Below are positions 24,843 through 32,850 of a DNA stretch of 64,000 nucleotides, piece after piece. Each line of letters opens with the position of its first letter. The stretch's first letter is position 1. The notes beneath the pieces were generated by a model, which saw only the letters and a list, made by a program, of their open reading frames with translations, searched no databases and was not told where the DNA came from. The translations under genes were made by a program, and so were the position numbers. This stretch comes from Solibacillus palustris (GTDB lineage: Bacteria; Bacillota; Bacilli; Bacillales_A; Planococcaceae): positions 62,001 through 126,000 of the forward strand of contig NZ_JAKZFC010000001.1 of NCBI RefSeq assembly GCF_022549215.1, read 5' to 3'.

Positions 24843-25382
24843 ATGCGGAAAGTATGGATTATTAGTAGTGTGATGTTATTAGCGGGTTGTAATTATTTTC
24901 AATCGGAAAAAGTTCCAGTAAGCGCTCCGCAAGCTTTATCAGCAAAAGCGTTGATGTATAATACAAAAAATGAATTGGTTGGCGAAATTGATCTGAAAGA
25001 AACCGAAAAAGGTGTGGAATTAACGGCGGTTATAAATAATTTGACGCCTGGAGAACATGGCATTCACTTACATGAAACTGGTAAATGTGAAGCACCCACT
25101 TTTGAAACGGCTGGCGCTCATTTTAATCCAACGAAAAAACAACATGGCATTAATAATCCATTAGGACCACATAAAGGAGATTTACCAAATTTAGAAGTTG
25201 ATGAAACAGGGCAAGTGCAATTAAATTTCATAACTGCCGATTTTACGTTGGAAAAAGGCCAACAAACGTCAATTTTTGATGAAGATGGTACGTCAATTAT
25301 TATTCATGAAAAGAGAGATGATTATAAAACAGACCCTTCAGGAAATTCAGGCGCACGAATTGTATGTGGGGTAATAGAGTGA
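24843..25382 (+). CDS. Cu/Zn superoxide dismutase-like lipoprotein
   Basis: 179 residues. Lipobox LLAGC with Cys16, so anchored outside the membrane. SodC fold with Cu ligands HLH (in GEHGIHLHETGKC), the bridging His (AGAHFNP), Zn ligands (KQHG, GPHKGDLPNLEVD), the last Cu His (SIIIHEKRDDY), and both disulfide cysteines (GKCEAP, RIVCGVI). The full ligand set suggests an active dismutase, in contrast to B. subtilis YojM, which is reported to lack one copper ligand. Ribosome binding site AAAGGAGTGA. Confidence 0.9.
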   Translation: MRKVWIISSVMLLAGCNYFQSEKVPVSAPQALSAKALMYNTKNELVGEIDLKETEKGVELTAVINNLTPGEHGIHLHETGKCEAPTFETAGAHFNPTKKQHGINNPLGPHKGDLPNLEVDETGQVQLNFITADFTLEKGQQTSIFDEDGTSIIIHEKRDDYKTDPSGNSGARIVCGVIE

Positions 25383-25412
25383 ACTGCATTCCATTGGGAG
25401 TGCAGTTTTTTG
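25383..25412 (+). terminator. Terminator of the superoxide dismutase gene
   Basis: ACTGCATTCC/GGGAGTGCAGT stem with T6, beginning one base after the stop. The rest of the 25383-25700 gap is extremely AT-rich and holds only the promoter of the next gene. Confidence 0.85.
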
Positions 25413-25635
25413 TAATGCTGATAGTAATATTGAGGATGTCTTGCAAATAAACATTTGATAACTTCATGCGAAAATAGTGATTTTGAAAATGATTTATACA
25501 AAAATTATGCGAAATCTTATCGTAGAAATGTAATTTTGTAAAGATATTAATAGAATTTTTATGAAAATAACAGAAATAAAAAGGTTTTAAGAGCTATGTA
25601 TTAATTATCATAATATAAAAAAAATTATAATATTA

Positions 25636-25665
25636 TTGACTTTTGAATAAATATGTATGTAAAAT
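25636..25665 (+). promoter_or_regulatory. Promoter of the TAXI-TRAP operon
   Basis: TTGACT at 25636-25641, 18-bp spacer, TAAAAT at 25660-25665. Confidence 0.55.
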
Positions 25666-25700
25666 GAATCCATGATTAAGTAAAAGGGGGAAATTTTTAC

Positions 25701-26717
25701 ATGTTCAAATCTAAAAATATACTATTCATGTTTATTTTAAGCGCTTTCATTTTAGTGCTAGCGGCATGTGGTGAGGACGATAAATCTTCAACAGATACTG
25801 GAACTTCAAATACAGATTCAGGCGCTAGCACAGAAACAGCTGGTACTGATTATGGCGTTGATTTTTTAAGTATTTTAACTGGTGGTACACAAGGAACTTA
25901 CTACCCATTAGGTGGTACATTCGCTGATTTAATTACTTCAAATACAGGCGTTAAAGCAACAGCTGAAGTTTCACAAGCATCTGCTGCCAATATGACAGCA
26001 CTTGACGCAGGTGAAGGTGATGTAGCTTTCGTACAAACAGACATCGCGTACTATGCAACAAACGGTACAATGATGTTTGATGGTAAAAAAATTGATTCAG
26101 TTTCTGCATTAGGTGCGTTATATCCAGAAACAATTCAATTAGTAACATTAGCAGATTCAGGTATTAAATCTTATGCAGACTTAAAAGGTAAAAAGGTTTC
26201 TGTAGGTGCACCAGGTTCTGGTACATTTGCAAACGCAGAACAATTATTAGAAATCCATGGTTTATCAATGGATGATATTAAAGCACAGAACTTAGATTTC
26301 GGTGAATCAACAGACGGTATTCAATCTGGTCAAATTGATGCAGCATTCATTACAGCGGGTTATCCAACAGGTGCTGTAGAAGCATTAAACGCAACAAATG
26401 GTGTATACATTGTGCCAGTTGAAGCTGACAAAGCAGAAGAGTTAATCGCGAAATATCCATACTATGCAGTGGATAACATTCCAGCAGGCACATATGGCTT
26501 AGAAGCAGATACACCTGCTGTATCAGTAGGCGCGATGTTAGCAGTTAAGAAAGATTTACCAGAAGACTTAGTTTATGCAATGACAAAGGCGATTTATGAT
26601 AATACAGATAAAATCAGCCATGCAAAAGGCGCGTTCATTAAAGCTGAAACGGGCTTAGATGGAATCGGTATTGATGTTCACCCAGGTGCACAAAAATACT
26701 TTGATGAAGTGAAGTAG
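25701..26717 (+). CDS. TAXI-family TRAP transporter solute-binding lipoprotein
   Basis: 338 residues. Lipoprotein signal with Cys23 (LVLAAC), Asp/Ser/Thr-rich tether, then the TAXI fold: LSILTGGTQGTYYPLGG near 55-70, DVAFVQTDIAYYA, LKGKKVSVGAPGSGTFANAE and DAAFITAGYPT. TAXI proteins bind small acids such as glutamate, 2-oxoglutarate or other dicarboxylates and feed TRAP permeases driven by an ion gradient. First gene of an operon with DUF1850 and fused TRAP permease genes. A terminator in the following gap may attenuate downstream expression, allowing excess binding protein. Confidence 0.92.
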   Translation: MFKSKNILFMFILSAFILVLAACGEDDKSSTDTGTSNTDSGASTETAGTDYGVDFLSILTGGTQGTYYPLGGTFADLITSNTGVKATAEVSQASAANMTALDAGEGDVAFVQTDIAYYATNGTMMFDGKKIDSVSALGALYPETIQLVTLADSGIKSYADLKGKKVSVGAPGSGTFANAEQLLEIHGLSMDDIKAQNLDFGESTDGIQSGQIDAAFITAGYPTGAVEALNATNGVYIVPVEADKAEELIAKYPYYAVDNIPAGTYGLEADTPAVSVGAMLAVKKDLPEDLVYAMTKAIYDNTDKISHAKGAFIKAETGLDGIGIDVHPGAQKYFDEVK

Positions 26718-26728
26718 TATCGGAAAGA

Positions 26729-26761
26729 GGCCTCTGGTGCAGTTTGCTCAGAGGTCTTTTT
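26729..26761 (+). terminator. Terminator/attenuator after the TAXI gene
   Basis: GGCCTCTG/CAGAGGTC stem, 12-nt loop, TTTTT tail, inside the transporter operon. Confidence 0.75.
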
Positions 26762-26899
26762 AGTGGATAGGGGTTAGGAAAGTAGACTTTTCTAAAACAT
26801 CTCCATAAAAAAGACGTCATTTCGCACTACTTGGCTTGAAATATATTTTTCTAATCTTCATTTCAAAATGCAAAGGTCTTGAATTCGCAGGTGATAGCA

Positions 26900-27406
26900 A
26901 TGAAGAAATGGCTTGTCCTCATAATCATTTTGGTAACTACAGCGATAGGCTTTATTCCGTATGAGCGGAGTATAACATTTACAGAGACGCGTACAGAACA
27001 GCCTATTCTATATTATTTGCCGTTGAATGATGAATTAAATTTTCAAATTGTATTTACGCATTCCATTCATTTAACAGATGTGATAGAAAGCTATCAAGTG
27101 TTAACGAATAATGAACTAAAGCTATTGTCTATGCAATATGAAGATGTAGCAATCGGTATGCCGAGTTCAGCAGAAGAGGGCCAAACGTTAACGTATGAAA
27201 ATGGCCGATACACACTGCGTTATGATGATGCCAAATTAAAGGATTTTACGTTACATATTGGTGATGTAGATTATAAGTTAAATTTGCAACATAAAAATGA
27301 AGTGATTGCACTAAAAGAAAAACTAACACGTGGGAAATCCTACGTACTAAAAATTAAGAAATTATCATTTTATCAAAAAATGAAAGGAGTCGAATTATAT
27401 GAGTAA
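26900..27406 (+). CDS. DUF1850 protein of the TAXI-TRAP operon
   Basis: 168 residues from ATG 26900 (CAGGTG upstream). One N-terminal helix (about 3-19) with the rest outside; motif FTHSIHLTDVIESYQV is the conserved start of DUF1850 domains, which are regularly encoded between TAXI and TRAP permease genes. Function unknown, probably an accessory of the transporter. Its stop overlaps the permease start by 8 nt. Confidence 0.85.
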   Translation: MKKWLVLIIILVTTAIGFIPYERSITFTETRTEQPILYYLPLNDELNFQIVFTHSIHLTDVIESYQVLTNNELKLLSMQYEDVAIGMPSSAEEGQTLTYENGRYTLRYDDAKLKDFTLHIGDVDYKLNLQHKNEVIALKEKLTRGKSYVLKIKKLSFYQKMKGVELYE

Positions 27407-29411
27407 GGAACAAACGATTAATCCAGAAGAGCTGCATGAAAGTTTATCACTTGAAAAACAGCAAGAATTACTTGAAAAATTTGATTTAGAGTCGAACCAA
27501 CGCGATCCACAAAACTTTATGAAATATGTGATTTATTTTGGACTTTTAGCATTTACATTGTTCCAAGTGTATACCGCTATTTTCGGACAGTTTCCAGCAC
27601 AAATTCAACGTACGGTTCACTTAGGGTTCGCATTAGTATTTGTTTTCCTGCTATTCCCAGCAGTTCGTAAATTATCGAAAAAGAGTATACCGTTTTATGA
27701 TTATCTATTAGCACTTGTTTCGATTTTTGTAGGGAGTTATTGGGTATTAAATTATGATCGTCTTGTACAAAGTCTAGGGAAATTAGAAACGCTAGACTTT
27801 TATGTCGGGCTTTTGGCGATTATTTTAGTTTTAGAAGCAGCGAGACGAGCAGTAGGGTTACCGATTGCCATTATTGCCGTACTGTTTTTACTGTACGCTT
27901 TTTATGGCCCGTACATGCCTGAATTTATGGCACACCGTGGTCAAAGCTTGGATGGCATCGTGAATTTAATGTACTTCTCTACAGACGGGATTTTGGGGAC
28001 GCCGTTAGCGGTATCTTCTACATTTATTTTCGCTTTCCTATTATTCGGGGCGTTTTTAGTTAAAACAGGCGTTGGTCAATATTTCAATGATCTGGCGATT
28101 TCGGTTGCTGGTAAGTTAGTAGGCGGTCCGGCGAAAGTAGCGATTTTCTCGTCTGCTTTACAAGGAACGATTTCAGGAAGTTCTGTAGCAAACGTAGTAA
28201 CATCTGGCTCATATACGATTCCGATGATGAAACGTCTTGGCTATAATAAGAACTTTGCTGGTGCGGTAGAAGCTTCTGCCTCAACAGGAGGACAGTTAAT
28301 GCCACCAATTATGGGTGCGGCTGCCTTTTTGATGGTTGAATTTATTGGGCGTAATATTACGTATTGGGATATTGCAAAAGCAGCAGCGATTCCAGCGTTA
28401 CTTTACTTTACGGGGATTTGGATTATGACACACTTTGAAGCGAAGCGTTTAGGTTTACGCGGCTTAAAAGATGAGGAAATGCCAGATCGTTCACATGTAT
28501 TTAAAAAGATTTATTTATTAATTCCGATTGTGTTAATTATTGTGCTTATGGTTTCGGGCGTACCTGTTATTCATGCAGCATTATACGGTATTATTTCTTG
28601 TGTAGTTGTAGGGGTTATTAATCCAGATGTTAAGTTTGGGGTTAAGGAATTTGTAGACTCGTTAGTAGAAGGTGCTCGTTCAGCAATAGCTGTAGCAGCA
28701 GCAACTGCATGTGCAGGTATTATTGTAGGGGTTGTTGTAAAAACAGGCTTAGGTTTATCTTTAGCAAACAGCTTAGTGAAACTTGCGGGTGGTAGCATTT
28801 TATTAACATTATTCTTCGTAATGATTGCATCGCTAATTTTAGGGATGGGTGCACCAACAACGGCGAACTATGTTATTACATCAACAATTGCGGCGCCAGC
28901 GATTATTGCATTGCTTGCACCTGATGTACCAGCAAGTGCTGCACCGATTGTTATTGTATTATCAGCACATTTCTTTGTATTTTACTTTGGGATTATTGCA
29001 GATATTACGCCGCCTGTCGCACTCGCTGCCTTTGCCGCCTCCGGTATTTCAGGTGGAGATCCGATTCGTACAGGTTTCAACTCTGCGAAACTAGCAATTG
29101 CGGCATTCATTATTCCGTATATGATTGTGTTCTCGCCAGCTTTATTAATGATTGATGTGACAATTGGCGAAGTTGTCTGGGTAGTAATTTCAGCGATAAT
29201 GGGAATGATTGCGATAGGTGCGGGTGTTATCGGTTATTGGTACCGAAAAATTAATGTGATTGAGCGTCTCGTATTAGTAGCAGCCGGCTTAGCGATGATT
29301 TACCCAGAATCATTATCAGATACAATTGGTTTAATCGTCTTTGGGATTATGTTTGCAATTCAATGGATGACGAAAAATAAAGGTGACGAACCAAAAATGG
29401 CAACTTTATAA
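27399..29411 (+). CDS. TRAP transporter fused permease (DctQ-DctM type)
   Basis: 670 residues. About four N-terminal helices correspond to the small DctQ-like subunit and about twelve following helices to DctM, including the signature ALQGTISGSSVANVVTSGSYTIP and ASTGGQLMPPIMGAAAFL (substrate and Na+ site region) and LGMGAPTTANYVITSTIAAP. It would import the TAXI-bound acid with sodium ions. ATG is coupled to the DUF1850 gene and a strong terminator follows. Confidence 0.93.
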   Translation: MSKEQTINPEELHESLSLEKQQELLEKFDLESNQRDPQNFMKYVIYFGLLAFTLFQVYTAIFGQFPAQIQRTVHLGFALVFVFLLFPAVRKLSKKSIPFYDYLLALVSIFVGSYWVLNYDRLVQSLGKLETLDFYVGLLAIILVLEAARRAVGLPIAIIAVLFLLYAFYGPYMPEFMAHRGQSLDGIVNLMYFSTDGILGTPLAVSSTFIFAFLLFGAFLVKTGVGQYFNDLAISVAGKLVGGPAKVAIFSSALQGTISGSSVANVVTSGSYTIPMMKRLGYNKNFAGAVEASASTGGQLMPPIMGAAAFLMVEFIGRNITYWDIAKAAAIPALLYFTGIWIMTHFEAKRLGLRGLKDEEMPDRSHVFKKIYLLIPIVLIIVLMVSGVPVIHAALYGIISCVVVGVINPDVKFGVKEFVDSLVEGARSAIAVAAATACAGIIVGVVVKTGLGLSLANSLVKLAGGSILLTLFFVMIASLILGMGAPTTANYVITSTIAAPAIIALLAPDVPASAAPIVIVLSAHFFVFYFGIIADITPPVALAAFAASGISGGDPIRTGFNSAKLAIAAFIIPYMIVFSPALLMIDVTIGEVVWVVISAIMGMIAIGAGVIGYWYRKINVIERLVLVAAGLAMIYPESLSDTIGLIVFGIMFAIQWMTKNKGDEPKMATL

Positions 29412-29413
29412 AC

Positions 29414-29457
29414 AAAAGCTACATTGAGAGAATACAATCTCTTAATGTAGCTTTTTT
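29414..29457 (+). terminator. Terminator of the TAXI-TRAP operon
   Basis: 17-bp stem AAAAGCTACATTGAGAG/CTCTTAATGTAGCTTTT with one wobble, then T6. Confidence 0.9.
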
Positions 29458-29540
29458 GATTTCTAATTAAGAAGTTTTTGTAGATTGTTCTCAAAATGAG
29501 ATAGGTTATATAGTTTTTAAGGATGAATTGCGTTTAATGA

Positions 29541-29569
29541 TTGAATTTCATTACATTTTACTTTATTAT
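29541..29569 (+). promoter_or_regulatory. Promoter of the 47-residue peptide gene
   Basis: TTGAAT at 29541-29546, 17-bp spacer, TATTAT at 29564-29569. Confidence 0.65.
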
Positions 29570-29612
29570 TTAAAATAACTAAAAATTCAAACAATTGAAG
29601 GGGTGAATGAAA

Positions 29613-29756
29613 ATGAAACAAGCAGCATTGTTAAATTCAACGTTAGAAACCTATTTATTGGATGAGGATTTTGAGTTTGAAGCGCTAGAGCTAGAGGAAA
29701 AAGAGCAAGTTGAACAGCGTACACAATATCCAAGCGGCTTCTTTTCGGGCCTATAA
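29613..29756 (+). CDS. Small acidic orphan peptide (47 residues)
   Basis: 47 codons from ATG 29613 with GAAGGGGTG as ribosome binding site, its own promoter (29541-29569) and its own terminator (29792-29826), so this is a delimited transcription unit. The peptide has an N-terminal KQAALLNSTLETYLL helix, a strongly acidic middle (DEDFEFEALELEEKEQVEQ) and a short tail RTQYPSGFFSGL of different character. Acidic leader plus a short Gly/aromatic tail recalls precursor peptides of modified peptides or signalling peptides, but no modifying enzyme, protease or exporter is adjacent. I do not recognise the family. AAGGAG right after the stop followed by ATG 29764 could start a 9-codon peptide (MGMIQLNVT). 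Confidence 0.6.
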   Translation: MKQAALLNSTLETYLLDEDFEFEALELEEKEQVEQRTQYPSGFFSGL

Positions 29757-29791
29757 GGAGTATATGGGCATGATACAACTAAATGTAACGT

Positions 29792-29826
29792 AGCAGCACT
29801 TGTCAAAATAGAGTGCTGCTTTTATT
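29792..29826 (+). terminator. Terminator of the peptide gene
   Basis: Perfect 9-bp stem AGCAGCACT/AGTGCTGCT with TTTATTA. Confidence 0.8.
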
Positions 29827-29911
29827 ATGCCTATAATTAGGCAACAATAATGCGGCATACGAAGTTTTTGCTGTATACTAAATATAACAAATTTAATTCG
29901 AGGTGCAATTC

Positions 29912-31024
29912 ATGTTGGCAGTAAAATCGAGTGAGCAAATGATTTTTGATTGGTTTCAGTATTTCCATGCAAATCCGGAAATTAGCTGGAAAGAAGTGAA
30001 TACAACAGCGCGACTAGCGGAAATTTTGAGCGAAATGGGTGTATCAATAAAACGTTTTGATGATGTGACGGGCTTAGTCGCAGAAATTGGTACAGGTAAA
30101 GATGTAATTGCGGTTCGTGCCGATATTGATGCGCTTTGGCAAGAGGTAGACGGTGTTATGAAAGCTAACCATTCTTGTGGTCATGATGCGAATATTTCAA
30201 TGGTATTAGGTGCGCTTCACGCATTAAAAGATGAAGTATTAACAAAACGTATTCGCTTTATTTTTCAACCAGCGGAAGAAACAGGCGGTGGTGCGCTAGC
30301 GATGATTGAGCGCGGTGTTATGCAAGATGTGACTCATTTATTTGGAGTGCATTTACGTCCACAAGAGGAGTTGCCACTTGGTAAAATCGCACCGGCAATT
30401 TATCACGGGGCCGCTGCATTTTTAGGTGGTACGATTTCGGGAGCGGATGCGCATGGGGCTCGCCCACATCAAGGCAATAATGCCATTGAGGTAGTTGTGG
30501 CGATTCAACAAATGCTTAAAAACATTCATATTGATCCGTTTGAAGTGTATTCGGCAAAATTAACGAAAATTGTTGCTGATGGGGGCAGTGTAAACATTAT
30601 TCCAGGTAACGCCAGCTTTTCAATCGATGTGCGTGCGCAAAAAAATGAAATATTAGCGCAAGTACAGCAATATATCGATAGAGGGCTGAAGCAAATCGCA
30701 GGGATGTTCCATATTGATATTGAATGGGATTGGCAAGACGTGACACCAGGTGCGGAAGTGTCAATAGAAGCGGCGGCAGTAGCCGAGCGTGCTATTGTTG
30801 AATCGTTAGGTGAGTCGTATTTAGCACCAGCAGTTGTAACGCCTGGTAGTGATGATTTTCACTTCTATACAATCAAAAACCCGCAGTTAAAAGCGACGAT
30901 GATCGGCGTAGGAGCAAACTTAGAGCCAGGATTACATCACCCTAAAATGACATTTAATGCCCAAGCTTTATTAGACGGGGCTAAAGCAGTAGCTGCAACA
31001 TTAAAAATGATGGCAACAAAATAA
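29912..31024 (+). CDS. M20-family amidohydrolase (N-acyl amino acid/hippurate hydrolase-like)
   Basis: 370 residues from ATG 29912 (CGAGGTG upstream). Zinc-dependent peptidase family M20D: ADIDALW (metal Asp), NHSCGHDANISMVLGA (Cys/His ligands), FQPAEETGGGA (catalytic Glu pair), GVHLRP, and C-terminal PGSDDFHFY and GLHHPKMTFN. The inner dimerisation domain (about 170-285) has the family's SGADAHGARPHQG. It would release amino acids from N-acyl or amide conjugates in the cytoplasm. Single gene. Confidence 0.85.
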   Translation: MLAVKSSEQMIFDWFQYFHANPEISWKEVNTTARLAEILSEMGVSIKRFDDVTGLVAEIGTGKDVIAVRADIDALWQEVDGVMKANHSCGHDANISMVLGALHALKDEVLTKRIRFIFQPAEETGGGALAMIERGVMQDVTHLFGVHLRPQEELPLGKIAPAIYHGAAAFLGGTISGADAHGARPHQGNNAIEVVVAIQQMLKNIHIDPFEVYSAKLTKIVADGGSVNIIPGNASFSIDVRAQKNEILAQVQQYIDRGLKQIAGMFHIDIEWDWQDVTPGAEVSIEAAAVAERAIVESLGESYLAPAVVTPGSDDFHFYTIKNPQLKATMIGVGANLEPGLHHPKMTFNAQALLDGAKAVAATLKMMATK

Positions 31025-31125
31025 TAGATACGTTAATGGAGTTGTGTAAAACGAAATAACCTTTTACACAGTGCGTCCCATATTTATTTAAAATCCGATT
31101 TAAGCAGCTTTTCCTGGTGGTTACA

Positions 31126-31210
31126 AGTAAAAAACGTATGCTAAAAACGTCACGTCCTGTGACTACGCATTCATGCCCCCCTTTTTACCAGCATAATTCT
31201 TCAGAGCAAA
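31126..31210 (+). repeat. Intergenic repeat, copy B
   Basis: ATGCTAAAAACGTCAC at 31138-31153 followed by CTGT, ACG, ATTCATG and GCAAAG blocks in the same order as copy A (9931-10011). Again it abuts a terminator hairpin (31208-31247). Confidence 0.6.
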
Positions 31211-31247
31211 GTGAGTGTCCCAAAAGTGATTCTGGGACACTCACTTT
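31208..31247. terminator. Bidirectional terminator
   Basis: Perfect 15-bp stem AAAGTGAGTGTCCCA/TGGGACACTCACTTT, 10-nt loop; the convergent reductase gene ends at 31249. Confidence 0.85.
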
Positions 31248-31248
31248 A

Positions 31249-31965
31249 TTATTTAATCGGACAAAAACCACAAGCCATTAAGCCAGGGATATCTTTTGAG
31301 AAGCAACAGCTTTTACGAACTGGTTGATTTATTAGCGCAGATGGACTTTTGCCACCTGTGTAATTTAGGAATAAGGATTTATCTGAGAAATAACGCCATA
31401 CATTTTTTTCTTCTAACATATCTAAATCCTCAAATGCACGGTCTGCCAAAGCCGGATTGGCAAGTAATGTGTGGAAATGCCACAGCATATAGCCAAAAAT
31501 ATTTTCCCACAATATTAAAGGAGAAATCGATGTCGTTTTGCGTAATTGCCCAATGACTACGGATGTTTTATATAAAATATCTGACATAACACGCTCGCGC
31601 TCATCATCTTCTACATAGCGAAAATCATTTGGATTGATGTACATGCCGAGCGTATGTATGCCGAATTCTGGAACCATTGCAAAACGTAAATCTTCGGGCT
31701 TTCCATCCCAAACTTCATCGTAGGTTGTGAGCATATAAAACTGCATTGCCACAAACATACCGTAGCGACGACCAAAATGAGAAATCGCCGCTGCCTCTGT
31801 TGCAGCATTTGTAATACCCATCATTAAATTAAGAAAATCTGTTAAATAAAAATCTTTATGCAAATTCGCTAATGTAAAAAGCGGACGCTGCGGCTCTTCG
31901 GTAAAAATACTATATGAATTTAATTGGCGTACTTGATCGTATGAAAGTGCAGGCACTAAAATCAC
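31249..31965 (-). CDS. FhuF-like [2Fe-2S] ferric-siderophore reductase
   Basis: 238 residues. The C-terminus carries Cys-Cys-x10-Cys-x2-Cys (KSCCFSKDIPGLMACGFCP), the unusual iron-sulfur ligand pattern of FhuF-type ferric siderophore reductases (IucA/IucC C-terminal-domain family). The N-terminal part is helical with no membrane segment, so a cytoplasmic enzyme that releases iron from imported siderophores by reducing Fe3+. No siderophore transporter is adjacent, but a Fur box lies 560 bp away beyond the next gene. No Fur box was seen at its own start. Confidence 0.8.
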   Translation of the reverse strand: MILVPALSYDQVRQLNSYSIFTEEPQRPLFTLANLHKDFYLTDFLNLMMGITNAATEAAAISHFGRRYGMFVAMQFYMLTTYDEVWDGKPEDLRFAMVPEFGIHTLGMYINPNDFRYVEDDERERVMSDILYKTSVVIGQLRKTTSISPLILWENIFGYMLWHFHTLLANPALADRAFEDLDMLEEKNVWRYFSDKSLFLNYTGGKSPSALINQPVRKSCCFSKDIPGLMACGFCPIK

Positions 31966-32064
31966 CTTTTCTAAAATTAGTTTAACCTTACTATAACATT
32001 TCTCTTCTCAAACGCGTGAAAAAACGTTAAACTAAATAAAACATATAAGAAAGGTTGGTTTTAT

Positions 32065-32481
32065 ATGCCGAAACCGATTTCCATTCCGCGACCTTTAGTT
32101 CGTGTCAATCAATGGACCATTTTTCTTTCAGTTGTTTTAACATGGATTACAGGGCAGCACTGGCTTTTAACGATTCCTTTAGTGGCTAATCTACTAGGTG
32201 TTTTAACTGGATTTAATCCGATTATGCGTTTTGCCAAGCTTTTTTTAACGAAGGATATAAAATCATATATTCCAGAAGATATCGGGCAACAAAAATTTAA
32301 TGCGGGCATTGCCTGTGTATGTTTAGCGGGTGGGCTATTAGGATTTGTGCTAGATATATCAGTAATAGCTTATAGTTTTACCATTATGGTAGCACTTGCG
32401 TCATTTATTGCAATTCTAGGTTTTTGTATTGGGTGCTTCCTTCATTTTCAGCTGAAGCAATTTCAATATCGCAAATCCTAA
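32065..32481 (+). CDS. DUF4395 membrane protein
   Basis: 138 residues. N-terminal PRPLVRVNQWTIFLSV and FNPIMRFAKLFL are the DUF4395 hallmarks; four membrane helices and a short Cys-containing segment (GFCIGCFLH). Function unknown; some relatives are encoded next to rhodanese or thioredoxin-like genes. Divergent from the FhuF-like gene; AGAAAGG precedes the ATG. Confidence 0.8.
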   Translation: MPKPISIPRPLVRVNQWTIFLSVVLTWITGQHWLLTIPLVANLLGVLTGFNPIMRFAKLFLTKDIKSYIPEDIGQQKFNAGIACVCLAGGLLGFVLDISVIAYSFTIMVALASFIAILGFCIGCFLHFQLKQFQYRKS

Positions 32482-32511
32482 AAAAATTCTTAAAAAAGTA
32501 CAGAAATAGTA

Positions 32512-32540
32512 TTGACAGTGATAGTGATAATCATTATCAT
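32512..32540 (+). promoter_or_regulatory. Fur-controlled promoter
   Basis: TTGACA (32512-32517), 17-bp spacer, TATCAT (32535-32540). A perfect 7-1-7 Fur box TGATAATCATTATCA occupies 32525-32539, covering spacer and -10, so iron-loaded Fur should shut this promoter off. Confidence 0.85.
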
Positions 32541-32546
32541 ATATGG

Positions 32547-32769
32547 TATAGCAAGAGCTTATTTGTAATACAGTACAAGTAAGTCCTGAGCTAACCTACT
32601 TTTCTCCAGGAGTAGGTTAGCTTAGGTATAACATTCTAAACCCCCTCATTTAGAGTGTAGTTTGACTCTGTTCAGACTTGAGTTTTTCACCCTTTATATT
32701 TTTCTTCAAAATTGTACTTCCCGTTTGGGAGACCTTTTGCCCGTATCATGCGTAGATGCGGGTTTTTTT
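32547..32769 (+). ncRNA. Candidate iron-regulated small RNA
   Basis: The Fur-controlled promoter leads into about 222 nt with no ORF that has a ribosome binding site, ending at a terminator. Visible structure: a 16-bp hairpin (32585-32600 with 32611-32626) whose loop shows TTTCTCCAGG, then a single-stranded-looking AAACCCCCTC (32638-32647) and CACCC, then CCCG...CGGGT7. C-rich unpaired stretches able to pair with ribosome binding sites are the hallmark of FsrA, the Fur-repressed iron-sparing RNA of B. subtilis. Sequence homology to FsrA is not claimed. The gap 32482-32825 holds nothing else except hairpins. Confidence 0.5.
32740..32769 (+). terminator. Terminator of the candidate small RNA
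   Basis: CCCGTATC/GATGCGGG stem, 7-nt loop, seven T. Confidence 0.85.
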
Positions 32770-32806
32770 ATTTTGACTAGCTTCGTGCTAGCCTCCATCA
32801 TCGGCG

Positions 32807-32850
32807 AAAAGGATCTACCCCAGAATTACTTCTCGGGCAGACCCTTTTTT
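32807..32850 (+). terminator. Second terminator-like hairpin
   Basis: AAAAGG-TCT-CCC pairs with GGG-AGA-CCTTTT, interrupted by two mismatches, followed by T6. It overlaps the 3' end of the convergent exporter gene and may stop read-through from the small RNA. Confidence 0.6.
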
